Shown here in pieces: positions 46,553-58,422 of a stretch of 64,000 nucleotides of DNA. Position 1 is the stretch's first letter; the number at the start of each line of letters is the position of its first letter. The notes below the pieces were generated by a model. That model was not told the origin of the DNA. It saw nothing but the letters and a program-made list of their open reading frames with translations, and made no database searches. The stretch lies in assembly GCA_949752795.1 (NCBI GenBank), contig OX457061.1:40084338-40148337 (forward strand), read 5' to 3'. The translations under genes were made by a program, and so were the position numbers. The DNA comes from Hyperoodon ampullatus (Eukaryota > Chordata > Mammalia > Artiodactyla > Ziphiidae).

Positions 46553-48230
46553 TTGCTAGTTGTTTGACATGGGGCATCCAGCACTGGAGTTTGCTGACCA
46601 TTAGGTAGAACTGTGTCTTAGTGCTGAGATGGAGATCTCTGGGAGAGGTCTCACCGATTGACACTACATGAGACCAGGAGGCCTCTGTTCGTCCAGTGTC
46701 CTGAACTCGGCTCTCCCACCTCAGAGTCTCAGGCCTGACACCAGGCCGGAGCACTAAGACCTTGTCTGCCCCAGGCTCAGAAAAAAAGAAAGAAAAAATA
46801 AAATAAAATAATTTTAAAAATTATTAAAATAAAAAAATAATAAAAGAAAAGAAGAGAGCAACCAAACCAATAAACAAATCCACCAATGATAACAAGAGCT
46901 AAAAACTATACTAAGATAAAGATAAAAATCAGAAACAAGTCAGTCACAGACAGGAAACCCCAAGTCTAGAGTTGCTCCCCATGTCCACCGCCTCAATTTG
47001 GGATGATTCATTATCTATTCAGTTATTCCACAGTTATTCCACCTCACGTTGATTGTGGGGAATTTAATCCACTGCTCCTCAGGCTGCATGGAGAAAGTTC
47101 CCTTTCTCTTTGTTCGCATAGCTCCTGGGTTTCAGTTTTGGATTTGGCCCCACCTCTGCATGTAGGTTGCTGTCAGGCTTCTGCTCCCACCCAGACAGGC
47201 TGGGGTTAAAGCAGCAGCTGATTAGGGGGCTCTGGGTCACTCATGCCAGGGGGAGGGAGGGGTATGGTAGTTATAATTTGAATGTGGGGCGAGCCTGTGG
47301 CGGCAGAGGCCGGTGTGATGTTGCAACAGCCTGAGGCGCACCATGTGTTCTCCCGGGGAAGTTGTCCCTGGATCACAGAACCCTGGCAGTGGCGGGCTGC
47401 ACAGGCTCCCGGGGTGGGGGGGTGGTGGTGGAGTGCGTGTTGGTAGTGACCTGTGCTTGCACACAGGATTCTTGGTGGTTGCAGCAGCAGCGTTAGTGTT
47501 TCATGCCCGTCTCTGGGGTCCAAGCTGAGAGCCGCAGCTCGCCCCCATCTCTGGAGCTGGTTTAGGCGGTGCTCTGCCTTCTGTGGGTAGACGGGGAAGG
47601 AATCCCCTCTCCTTGCGCACCCCGAAGCAATGGTCTCTTGCCTCTTAGGCAGGTCCAGAGTTTTTCCCAGGCTCCCTCTTGGCTAGCTGTGCTGCACTAG
47701 CCCCCTTCAGGCTGTGTTCACACAGCCAACCCCAGTCCTCTCCTGGGATCTGAACTCTGAATCCCGAGCCTCAGCTCCCAGCCCCCACCTGCCCTGACAG
47801 GTGAGCAGAGAAGCCTCTCAGGTTGCTGAGTGCTGGTCAGCACTGATCATCTGTGCAGGAATCTCTCCTCTTTGCCCTCTGCACCCCTTTTGCTGCACTC
47901 TCCTTGGTGGCTCCAAAGCTTCCACCCTGCCCACCCCCCATCTCCGCCAGTGAAGGGGCTTCCTAGTGTGTGGAAACTTTTCCTCCTTCACAGCTCCCTC
48001 CCAGCGGTGCAAGTCCCATCCCTATTCTTTTGTCTCTGTTTTCTTTCTTTTTTTCTTTTGCCATACCAAGGTATGTGGGGAGTTTCTTGCCTTTTTGGAA
48101 GTCTGAGACCTTCTGCCAGAATTCAGTGGGTGTTCTGTAGGAGTTGTTCCACATGTAGATGTATTTTTGATGTATTCGTGGGGAGGAAGGTGATTTCCAC
48201 ATTTAATTCCTCCGCCATCTTGAAGGTCCC
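46553..48230 (-). promoter_or_regulatory. L1-C 5' leader (decayed)
   Basis: The leader matches those of L1-A and L1-B with many substitutions. The YY1-like 'AAGATGGCGG' is kept at 48,221-48,212. The long polypurine tract of the young copies is largely missing and is represented only by an A-rich stretch at 46,780-46,860. Confidence 0.75.
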
Positions 48231-48304
48231 CCATCCCCATCTTTTTCATCAACTTATTTTTATCATCTGAGTGTATTGAAAATGTAAGTATATCATCCAC
48301 TAAA

Positions 48305-49965
48305 AGATGTGCAAGACGTGTACACTGAAAACTATGAAACATGGTTGAGAAAACTAAATAAATGTAAATAAGTGCAGAAATATACTATGTTCATAGAATG
48401 GAAGACTGAATATTGTTAAGACATCAGTTATCCCCAAATTGATCCATAGATTCAATGCAATCCAAATCAAAATTCAGCAAGACCTTTTTTATGGTCCAAA
48501 TTGATAATAGGATTATAAAATTTATATGGAAATGCAAAGGACCTAGAATAGCCAACACAACATTGAAAAAGAAAAACAAAATAGAGAATTTACTTTACCT
48601 AAAAAGCTACAATGATCCAGACAGTTTTTTATTAGCATAAAGGTAGATTAATGGAAGAAAACTAGGTCCAGAAACAGACCCAAATATATACAGTCATTTG
48701 ATTTTCAACAAATGTGCAAAGTTAATTCCATAAATAAGGACTGTCTTTCCAACAAATAGTGCTGGAACAATTAAATATCTGTATGTTAAACAATGAAATT
48801 CAGTCTATATTTCATATAATATATAAAAATAAACTCAAAATTGGTCACAGGCCAAAATGTAAACATTAAAACTATAAATCTTGTAGAAGAAAACATAGGA
48901 AAAAATCTTTGAAACTTAGGGTTGATCAAAACATTTTTAGAACAGCAAAAGTATAATACATTTTTTAATTGATGTTAGATTTTGTCAAATTAAGAACTTC
49001 TACTCTTCAAAAGACACTGTTAAGAGAATGAAAAGACATGTTGCAAAATGGGAGAAAGCATTTGTAAATTAGACATCTGATAAAGGATTTGAATCAGAAT
49101 ATAAAAAGAACTTTCTCGAAACTCAATAATTAGAAAACAACCCATTTTTTGAAAGTTGCCAAAAGGTTTGAACAGACCAATGAAAATATTCAAATGGCAA
49201 ATAAGCCCATGAAAAATGCTCAACATCATTAGGAAAATGCAAATTAAAACCACAATGAGATACCAGTACATATTTAATTAGAATGGCTAAAATTAAAAGG
49301 ACCGACTACACCAAGTGTTGGTGAGAAGCAACTGAAGCTCTCTTACTCTTCTGGTGGGAATTTAAAATAGCACAACCACTTTGGAAAAACAGCTTGGCGG
49401 TTTCTTAGACTTAAGTAGATACCTACCATAAGACCCAATCATTTGACTTCCAGGAATCATAGATCTAAATTTCTTGGAATTTATCCAAAAGAAATGATAG
49501 CATTTTTACATAAAAGGAGAGGAACTGTACATGAATGTACATAACAGTTTTATTTGTAACAGCTTAAAACTGGAAACAATTCAAATGTAAATGCATAGGT
49601 GGTAGAATAAGGAAATAGTGGTATATGTGTATCATGGAATACCACTCATCAATAAAAAAGTATGAACAATTTATATAACGCAACATGGAATAAGCTCAAA
49701 ATAATTCTGTTAAATGTACACCCTCTATGACTACATTTTTATAAAATTCTAGGACATTCTAACTAATCTATAATGTCAAAAGATATCAGTTTTACTTACA
49801 GGTGGAAGAGAGGCACATGGAGCACCAGAAGGGAGATATGACCAAAGAACAGGAAAACTTTTGGGGGTGATGGTTCATTATCACAATTGTAGTAATGGCT
49901 TCACAAGTGCATACATGTGCCATTTGTTTTAAGTCAATTATACCCCAATTAAGCTATAAAAAGAA
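48305..49965 (+). mobile_element. L1M remnant, ORF2 second half and 3' UTR
   Basis: Order follows L1 ORF2 from the end of RT ('GTACACTGAAAACTATGAAAC', 'GATTCAATGCAATCCAAATC', 'TTTATATGGAAATGCAAAGG') through the C-terminal region ('AAATGCTCAACATCATTAGG') to a 3' UTR ending 'AGTCAATTATACCCCAATTAAG'. Frames are broken. Confidence 0.82.
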
Positions 49966-50640
49966 AGAATGCAAGATCTCAATTTACCTCCCATGTACCC
50001 TTTCTCAAGAAGCTACTAAAAAAAAAAAAAAAAAAAGAAGCTACTATAGGGTGTGGTCCATAAAAATAAGGGACTAAACAAAGAGAGAAGAAGACAGGGG
50101 GTTCAGGATAAAGGGAATTCAATGCAGGGGAAAGAAAAGTGAATCCCAGGATAATGATGAAAGGCTATCTCAGTAGTACAACTCTTCAGGAAATTTGGAG
50201 AGCAACCAGTTCAGATATGACCAGATAAGAAGGTTCCTGGAGAGATTTCTTCAAAAAAAATGAAACTGATAGAATGTCCAGTAAGTCCTAATATGTTGAA
50301 AGGGGATTTAGTCAAACTGAGAAGAAGAGTCTGGGGATAACTTATAGTAGACATATAGAGAACTCAGCATATGAGGAAATAAGAAAATAACTCCAGGGAA
50401 AACAAAATACTGTGCAAGAAAGTAATATTTTCTACATGGCTCTGCTCTAAATTGTGTTCCATCCAAATCTACCAGCATGAAAATGTCAACAATGCATAGT
50501 CATCTAGCTAAAATTATTGTATAATTATATGGGGAGGATGGGAGTATAAGAAGTACATGTGTGAGGTAGTAGTGAGCCAGCACAAGAATAAAATCCTCAT
50601 ATTCATGGTAGGAAAAAATAGATAATTTCTAAAATTGAAA
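49966..50640 (+). mobile_element. HAL1-like or L1M 3' fragment
   Basis: 'TACCTCCCATGTACCCTTTC' and 'TCAAGAAGCTAC' match the ORF1 end seen in the HAL1-like element at 20.37 kb. The phrase 'AGAAGCTACTA' occurs twice around an A-run at 50,017-50,036. The remainder to 50.64 kb is diverged HAL1/L1-like 3' sequence. Confidence 0.42.
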
Positions 50641-50644
50641 AAAA

Positions 50645-52430
50645 TCAAGGGAAGTGGCCAAGATGGCAAAGTAGGAAGACGCTGAGTGTACCTCCTCCCA
50701 TGAGGGCACCAAAATTACAACTATTACAAAGTAACTCTCAATGAGAACAACCTGAAGACTAGCAAAAAGATCTTTTACAACTAAAGGTACAAAGAAGGAA
50801 TCATAACAAAATGGGTGGAAGGTGCACAGACACTGTATAGTCAAGACGTATACACCCAGGTGGGCGACCCACAAAAAAGAAGATAAATCAATTGCTGAGG
50901 TTATCCTCAAGGAGCAAGGGGACAAAAACCCCATCCCAACAAACAAAAGTCCTGGACCAGACAGCTTCACAGGTGAATTCTACCGAACAGTTAGAGAAGA
51001 GTTAACACTTATCCTTCTCAAAGTATTCTAAAACATTGCAGAGGAGAGAATGCTTCTAAACTCATTCTATGAGGCTAGCATCACCCTAATAGCAAAACCA
51101 GACAAAGATATCACAACAAAAGAAAATTATAGGCCAGTGTCACTGATGAACATAGATGTAAAAATCCTCAACAAAATATTAGCAAGCCAAATCCAACAAT
51201 ACATTAAAAGGATCACACACCATGGTTAAGTGGGATTTATCCCAGGGATGCAATATCCACAATCAATCAATGTGACACACCACATTAGTAAATTGAAGAA
51301 TAACAATCATATGATCATCTCATTAGATGCAGAAAAAGCATCTGACAGGATTCAACATCAATTTATGAAAAAACTCTCAACAAAGGGAGTATAGAGGGGG
51401 CATACTTCAACATAATAAAGGCCATATATGACAAACCCACAGGAACATCATACTCAACAGTCAAAACCTGAAAACACTTCCTTTAAAATCAGGAACAAGA
51501 CAAGAATTCCCACTCTCACCACTTTTACTCAACATAGTATAGGAAGTTCTTGCCCCAGCAATCAGACAAAAATGAAAAAGAAAGAAATGTTGTCCAAACT
51601 GAAAAAGAAGAAGTAAAATTGTCAGTTTGCAGGTGACATGATACCATACATAGAAAATCCTACAGACACCACCAAAAACCTACTAGAACTCATCAATGAA
51701 TTTGGTAAAGTTGTAGGACAAAAAATCAATATACAGAAATCTGTTGTGTATCTATACACTAGTAACAAACTATTATAAAGAAAAATTAAGAAAACAGTCC
51801 CATTTACAATTGCATCAAAAAAATAAAATTCCTGGGAATTAATCTAACTAAGGAGGTAAAAAACTTGTACTTAGAAAACCATAAGACATTGATGAAAGAA
51901 ATTAAAGATGACAAAAACACATGGATAGCATGCTCATGGAGGAATTAATATTGTTAAAATGACCATACTACAACAAGACAATCTACAGATTCAATATAAT
52001 CCCTGTCAAAACACTGATGGCATTTTTCACAGAACCAGAACAAATAATTCTAAAATGTGTATGGAAACACAGAAGACCCCGAATAGCCAAAATAATCTTA
52101 AGAAAGAAGAACAAAACTGGAGGTAACACAGCCCCTGATTTCAAACTATACTACAAAGCTACAGTAATCAAAATATTATGGTACTGGCACAAAAACAAAC
52201 ACATGGATCAATGGAACAGAATAGAGGGCCCAGAAATAAACCTACACTTATATAGGCAATTAGTCTGTGACAAAGGAAGCAAGAATATGCAGTGGGCAAA
52301 AGACAGCCTCTTCAAGAAATGGTTTTGGCTATAATTAGAAAAGATACATACCCCACAATGTTCACAGCAGAGCTATTTACAATAGCCAAGACATGGAAGA
52401 AATAGACAGGTGATGGATAAAGAAAATGTG

Positions 52431-52477
<47 letters not shown>

Positions 52478-52870
52478 GGAATACTACTCAGCCATAAAGA
52501 AGAATGAAATAATGCCATTTGTAGCAACATGGATGGACCTAGAGATGATCATACTAAGTGAAGTAAGTCAAAAGGGCAAATGCCATGTGATACCACTTAC
52601 GTGTGGAATCTAAAATGTGACACAAATGAACTTACTTACAAACCAGAAACAGACCCACAGACATAGAGAACAGACTTGTGGTTGCCAAGGGGAAGGTGGG
52701 GTGGAGGAAGGATGGATTGGGAGTTTATATAATATCTTTGTATGGTGAGAAATGACAACTAGACTTATGATGGTCATTTTGAAATGTATTGACATATTGG
52801 ATCACTATGTTGTACACCAGGAACTAACATAGCGTTGTAAGTCAATTATACTTCAAAATAACAGACAAAC
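50645..52870 (+). mobile_element. Intermediate-age L1 with two internal deletions
   Basis: It starts with an L1 leader ('GGCCAAGATGGCAAAGTAGG' at 50,655-50,675, again with the YY1-like core), passes at about 50,935 directly into the RT part of ORF2 ([16 protein letters not shown]), reads decayed RT to about 52,325, jumps to the ORF2 C-terminal end ('TACCCCACAATGTTCACAGC') and ends with a 3' UTR at about 52,870. ORF1, the endonuclease and a central ORF2 part are missing. Frames are broken. Confidence 0.85.
52433..52475. repeat. (AC)n microsatellite born inside L1 ORF2
   Basis: About 21 AC units lie exactly where intact L1 copies have 'CACATATATACAATGGAATA' just before the EYYSAIK codons. Confidence 0.95.
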
Positions 52871-53248
52871 AATGAAAAAGAAATCAGATTTGTAGTTATC
52901 AGAGGTAGGCTTTGGGGCGTGGGGAGAGGGAATTGGATGAAAGCAGCCAAAAGTACAAACTTCCAGTTATAAGATAAATAAGTACTAGGGATGTAATGTA
53001 CAACATGACATATATAATGAACTCTGCTGTAGCTATATATGAACGTTGTTAACAGAGTAAATCCTAAGAGTTTCAGTCACAATGTTTTTCTATTTCTTTA
53101 ATGTTGTATCCATATGAGATGATGGATGTTCACTAAACTTATTGTGATAATCATTTCATGATGTATGTAAGTCTAAGTACTATGTTGTACACCTTAAACT
53201 TATTCAGTGATGTATGTCAATTATATCTCAATAAAACTGGAAGAAAAA
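52871..53248 (+). mobile_element. L1M 3'-UTR remnant
   Basis: 'GTAGTTATCAGAGGTAGGC', 'TATGTTGTACACCTTAAAC' and the end 'TCAATTATATCTCAATAAAAC' mark another L1M 3' UTR directly behind the previous element. Confidence 0.68.
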
Positions 53249-53357
53249 ATAAAATAAACATAACACAGATCTTGCCTCAGAACAGAGCCTGATAAAGTCA
53301 GAGAGGTAATTTTCAATGAATAAAGTGCCTATGAAAACTGAAAAAAAAAGAAAAAGA

Positions 53358-53468
53358 TGGGAATTCCCTGGTGGTCCGGTGGTTAGGACTCGCGCTTTCA
53401 CTGCTGAGGGCCTGGGTTCAATTCCTGGTCAGGAAACTAAGACCCCACAAATGGTGTGGCCAAAAAAA
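53358..53468 (+). mobile_element. Short tRNA-derived SINE
   Basis: 'GGGAATTCCCTGGTGGTCCGG' head, 'GGGTTCAATTCCTGGTCAGG' and 'GTGTGGCCAAAAAAAG' tail. Same short type as at 21.6 and 37.1 kb. No certain TSD because both sides are A-rich. Confidence 0.9.
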
Positions 53469-53689
53469 GAAGAGAAATCAAAAAGTAGCAACATATTTGA
53501 TATGTAGACCTAAGTACAGAAGGAATAGATGAAAGAATTGGAAATGGTTGATCCTGAAGAGGAGAAATGGGGAACGGGTGGGCCAGGAATTGCTAATGTA
53601 AGTAACAAGCCTCATGGAACCATTTTATTCGAAACTCTGCATTTACATAATTTTGATAGAATTAAGAACCAAATTAATATATATGATGT

Positions 53690-53827
53690 AATGAAAAATA
53701 CATCATTTAGGATAGTGGTCATGGTTGCACAACAATGTGAATATGCTTAATGCCACTAAATTGTACACTCAGAAATGGTTAAAGTGGTAAATTTTACGTT
53801 ATGTATATTTTACCACGATAAAAAACC
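53690..53827 (+). mobile_element. L1M 3' terminal fragment
   Basis: 'TTGCACAACAATGTGAATATG', 'AATGCCACTAAATTGTACAC' and 'TATATTTTACCACGATAAAAA' are the L1MB-type 3' end. Confidence 0.75.
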
Positions 53828-54589
53828 TCATTTATTATTTAAAAAAGTGAATAATGTGCAAGAATCTTCAGTGAATGATGGGTGACAAAGACCATGTGGG
53901 ACAAGAGGTGGACTAGGGCATGGAGTGGAGTGGAGGAAGCTTTGAAGAAGGCAGAGGGAAGTTGGGTCGGGGAAGAAGATGCACAATGGAACGGAAAAAG
54001 GCTATGATTAAGGATGGATTAAATATTCTATAGTGCGTACAAACTAGGATTTCATGAATCTGAGGTATGTTAGCTTAGCTAGCTGAAAATTTACCTTCTA
54101 AAATAGTTTTCTGGTGAGTGGGAAGACCATGTAGAAGGAATTAGATTCATCTTCTTTCTCTATTTGACAATGCTACACACCCACTGCTAAAGTTTGCTTT
54201 TCTCCATTCTAATTCTCTGAGCTGGACAGACACTTAGTGGAGGCATTCTTTCTGCAAATGTGTGACCCTTCTTGGTGAAGCTGCTTTTTCTTGTCAAGCA
54301 CTTTTGTAAGAATAGTCTACCGTTCTTATTTTATGTTGATTTGACTTAAATATCAAAAGGCAACACCAGATTTGGGGGAGGGGGGATATGGGGTCTTCAC
54401 TGTCCCATGCACAATTACCTACATCTGACAAGTCCAGCCGTGAAGATCTGGTGTGTTTCCCATCTCCTCAGTGTAATATTTCTTGACCAACCCAGGTTGG
54501 AGGGAGGGTTCATTCTGCCCCACTTGTCTCATGCATATTATTATATAATCCAGAATGTTCTCTTGGTTCTTCTAATGCACTAACTCTTT
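53828..54589. other. Low-repeat intergenic DNA
   Basis: No gene seen. G-rich short run near 54,374-54,386. Confidence 0.5.
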
Positions 54590-54930
54590 GTTCATTATTT
54601 AGTTAACCCACATTTTTTCAAGCACCTACAATGTTGAACTATATTAAGCAACTACAAAGATAGCTGTAGAAAGCAATACAGTTCAGAGTGAAAGTACTGG
54701 AAAGTCCAGAAAAAGGGGTGATTAACTCCCTCAAGGAAGGAATACCAAAGGAGGGTCAGGATAGAGAGTCTTGAGCTGATCTTGAAGGATGAATATGAGG
54801 GTTTTTTAAATAATATAATCTTTTATCATCTATTCAATTATAAGCAATTCAAGACAGGCACCATGCCTTAGACTTTACAGTTTCCCCTACACTCATTAGC
54901 CTTGCATGGAGTAAATATTCATTATGTATT
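54590..54930. mobile_element. L2-like fragments, both directions
   Basis: Antisense L2-like words at 54,590-54,720 ('TTCAAGCACCTACAATGTTG') and a sense-like piece at 54,840-54,930 ('AGACAGGCACCATGCCTTAG', 'GAGTAAATATTCATTATG'). Strong divergence. Confidence 0.4.
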
Positions 54931-56255
54931 AGTGAACTGATTAATAAATTCATATAGATGGACAGAGGCCTAGACTTCTCAGCTTAGAAATTCCATTTTC
55001 ACTGAGAAATTACCACATTAAGCTTTACAAATTTGTGTTCTGTAACCCACACTGAGATAGTCTAACTTGATTATTGACCTTTTGTGAGGATATGATGGCT
55101 ATGTTGCCAAAATAAAAATGGGAGCATCTTAGGCAACACGGAGATAACAGCTGCCCTTCTGTTATGTAAAAGTGCTAATCTTGCTTCCTTTAAGCATTTT
55201 CAATTTGGGGGCAGAAAACATTCATTTTAATGTGGATGTGGTCATATGTCCCTATGATGTGAAATATTCCAGGCTCACCTTTCAAAATGAAAGTCCACAG
55301 TGACCCCATGGGACAGGTTATCATTGCTAAAAATAACTTATGGGTGTCCATCTGCTCTATCCTCACAGCCACGCCTCAACTGGGAACTCCATGCGTTTAA
55401 TATTATATGCTTGTAGTAGCATCAGATACTATGAAATTCAATGAAAGGAGGAAGTGTTAGCAAATCTGTTAAATCTGTAAGACACAAATAATAAGTTCTG
55501 CTTCCTTGTGTGGGTGTCTGCCTCATACATCTACTTCTTGTTTTTAACTCCAAGTGTTTCATGAGTCGAGAGGGAGAGGAAGAAATATAGAGGGATTGAG
55601 GGTGTTTCATGTTTAAATGGTAGTGCCGCACCCCTAAGGGACCCCAGGTGGTGAGTAGGAAAGAAGTTTCTGACCTTTGGTGTAAAAAACAGGTTGATAC
55701 TGGTTACTTCATTCTATTTTAACATGGAGATATGGGTAATCATATATAAATTATTAGCAATGGTTTGTCCCAGATGAAGTGGGCTCTGGGAAACTAGCAC
55801 AACATAAATAACATCTGAAATATGGAACTGGCAGAGACCACTTTGATTTCATTCAGTATTTTTTTTCAGCACTGTTACCAATTTTATTTAGGAATTGAAA
55901 CAGACAAATTTCTTCCCTGGGCATTTAAGGGCTTACTGAATTGCGATTTTAAATTACCAAATCTATCTGGCTTTTACCTACTCGAACCAGTTCAAAGTAA
56001 TGTTTTTCCTTTGCTACTCTCAAGGTATGCAAATATATTAAGCACAAACTAATTTTCCAGGCTTGTTCTTCCCACAGATATTTTGAGTTCTCACTCTTCA
56101 TACAAGAGAGAAACAAGTCCAATAAACAAAATTGGCATGCTTGTCAAAAAGTGGTTATTCAGGCAGGCCAAGTATGCTTGTCAGATGGAGATGTTGTGAA
56201 TGTCCGTTGAGAGACATGATTCCAAAGTGCTTCCCAGCATTTGTGCCTGGTCATT
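54931..56255. other. Unique-looking 5' flank of L1-A
   Basis: About 1.3 kb without a recognised gene or repeat. An ATG at 56,200 opens a frame that runs into the L1-A leader. Confidence 0.5.
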
Positions 56256-56267
56256 AAGAAGAGATTC
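56256..56267. repeat. TSD (left copy) of L1-A
   Basis: 'AAGAAGAGATTC' here is matched by 'AAAAAGAGATTC' at 63,570-63,581 (11 of 12, the mismatch lying next to the A-tail). The cut site TT|AAGA fits the L1 endonuclease preference. Confidence 0.85.
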
Positions 56268-56278
56268 GGAGCCGGAGG

Positions 56279-56288
56279 AAGATGGCGG
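56279..56288 (+). promoter_or_regulatory. YY1-like site at the L1-A 5' end
   Basis: 'AAGATGGCGG' lies 12-21 bases into the element, the same place as the YY1 site of human L1. It is also kept in L1-B and L1-C, and as a core at 50,661. It contains an ATG whose frame stops after four codons (GCG GAA GAG TAA). Confidence 0.65.
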
Positions 56289-57535
56289 AAGAGTAAGACG
56301 CGGAGATCACCTTCCTCCCCACAGATACATCAGAAATTCATCTACACGTGGAACAACTCCAACAGAACACCTACTGAACGCTGACAGAAGACCTCAGACC
56401 CCCCAAAAGGCAAGAAACTCCCCACATACCTGGGTAGGTCAAAAGAAAAAAAGAATAAACAGAGACAATAGGATATGGACGGGACCTGCACCAGTGGGAG
56501 GGAGCCGTGAAGGAGGGAAGGTTTCTACACACTACAAGCCCCTTCGAGGGCGGAGACTGCAGGTGGCGGAGGGGGAAAGCTTCGGAGTAGCGGAGGAGAG
56601 CACAGCAACAGGGGTGTGGAGGGCAAAGCAGAGAGATTTTGGCACAGAGGATCGGTGCCCTCAGGCACACACCAGCCCGAGAGACTTGTCTGCTCGGCCG
56701 CCAGGGCGGGCGGGGCTGGGAGCTGAGGCTCGGGTATCGGCTTTCAGTCGGAGCGCAGGGAGAGGTCTGGGGCTGGCGGCAGGAAGAGACCCTGAAGGGG
56801 TTAGTGCTAGCCCGGAGGGAGTCCGGGGAAAGGGTCTGGAGCTACCGGAGAGGCAAGAGACTTTTTTCCCTTTTGTTGCCTGGTGCGCGAGGAGAGGGCA
56901 TTCCCCTCCCTCCCCTCTGCCTGAGTGAGCCAGAGCCCCCGAATCAGCGGCTCCTTTAAACCCGTCCTGTCTGAGCGAAGAACGGACGCCCTCCGGCGAC
57001 CTACGCGCAGAGGCGGGGCCAGGTCCAAGGCTGAGACCCGGGAGCTGTGAGAGCAGAGACAGGGAAATCTCTCTGTGCAGCCTCCGAGGCAGCGGATTAA
57101 AGCTCCACGGTCCATTTGATGTGCCCTGCGTCTGTGGAGTGCATGAATGGACAGCGAATCATCCCAAATTGAGGAAGTGGACCTTGAGGACAAGATTTAA
57201 GACTTTCCCCCCCCTTTTTTTTCCTCTTTTTACAACGAATTATCTCAAATTAAGGAGGTGGATTTAGCAAGATTTCAGACTTTTCGCCCTTTTCCTCTTT
57301 TTACAACGAATTATCCCAAATCGAGGAGGTGGACTTGGAGAGCAAGATTTTTGATTTTTCCCCCTGCTCTCTTTTTGTGAATGTGTATGTGTAATCTTCT
57401 GTGTAAGATTCTCTCTGTATAGCTTTGCTTCCACCATATGTCCCAGGGTTCTTTCGGTCCGTGTTTTTTTTCAATAATTACTTTTTAATTTTAATAACGC
57501 TGCTATATTTCATACTTTATTCTATTGTACTTTAC

Positions 57536-57890
57536 CTGCTCTTTCTTTTTTTCCTCCCTTCCCTTCCTCCCTCCCTCCCTCCGCTCCTCCTTTCCTTCTT
57601 TCTTTTTCTTTCCTCCATCCCTCCCTCCCTCCCACCCTTCTTCTTTCCACTTTCTTTTTCTTTCCTTCCTCCCTCCCTCCCTCCTGTCTTTCTTTCTTTC
57701 TTTCCTTCCTCCCTCCCTCCCTCTCTTCTTCCATTCACTCTTCCTTTTGCTTTCATTCCTCCCTCCCTCCCTCCTTTCTTTCCTTTCTTTCCATCCTTCC
57801 TCCCTCCCTCCTTTCTTTCTTTCTTCCTTCCTTCCTTCCTTACTTCCCTTCTTCCTTTCTTTCAATCTCTCTTTCTTTCTTCTACTAATT
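57536..57890. repeat. Long polypyrimidine tract in the L1-A leader
   Basis: About 355 bases almost purely C and T (CCCT, TTTC, TTCC units) on the + strand. It is the mirror of the purine tract in L1-B and one 4-bp unit shorter. The S/L/P/F-rich frames over it are not genes. Confidence 0.93.
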
Positions 57891-58422
57891 ATTTCTTTCT
57901 ACTTTTTCTCACTGTTATTCTGAGCCGGGTGGATGAAAGGCTCTTGGTGCTGCAGCCAGGAGTTAGTGCTGTGCCTCTGAAGTGGGAGAGCCAACTTCAG
58001 GACACGGGTCCACAAGAGACCTCCCAGCTCCACATAATATCAAGCAGCGAAAATCTCCCAGGGATCTCCATCTCAACACCAGCACCCAGCTTCAGTCAAC
58101 GACCAGCAAGCTACAGTGCTGGTCACCCTATGCCAAGCAACTAGCAAGGCAGGAACACAACCCCACCCATTAGCAGAGAGGCTACCTAAAAACATAATAA
58201 GGCCACAGGCACCCCAAAACACACCACCAGACGTGGACCTGTCCACCAGAAAGACAAGATCGAGCTTCAACCACCAGAACACAGGCATTAGTCCCCCCCA
58301 CCAGGAAGCCTACACAACCTACTGAAACAACCTTAGCCACGGGGGACAGACACCAAAAACAACGGGAACTACGAATCTGCAGCCTGCAAAAAGGAGACCC
58401 CAAACACAGTAACATAAGCAAA

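Larger units (their letters stand above)
41505..48230 (-). mobile_element. L1-C: older near-full-length L1, antisense, broken by two SINEs
   Basis: On the reverse strand the order is a 5' leader (48,230 to 46,553), a gap filled by a SINE (46,552-46,217), the ORF1 C-terminal end (46,216-45,920), a short spacer, ORF2 (45,862-41,881) with a second SINE at 43,658-43,866, a 3' UTR and a T-run at about 41,505. It has the long 3' end with 'CTCCAATAAAAATG'. Divergence from L1-A is clear over the whole length and both ORFs are broken. Relative to L1-A, positions of about 58,150-59,035 (end of the leader and most of ORF1) are missing. Confidence 0.93.
56268..58422 (+). promoter_or_regulatory. L1-A 5' leader with internal promoter
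   Basis: About 2.15 kb. The first ~900 bases are GC- and CpG-rich. Then come three related copies of 'TTTTTACAACGAATTATC' near 57,225-57,320, a ~360-base polypyrimidine tract, and a final segment of about 520 bases leading to ORF1. One sense frame is open from the first bases of the element to 56,928 without an internal ATG. Promoter function is inferred from L1 biology and the YY1-like site. Confidence 0.8.

Noticed and set aside
56371..56670. Antisense frame in the L1-A leader as an ORF0-like gene
   Set aside because: It starts only with GTG and has no useful ATG. The position resembles primate ORF0 and the frame is also open in L1-B and L1-C, but GC-rich composition is a sufficient explanation.
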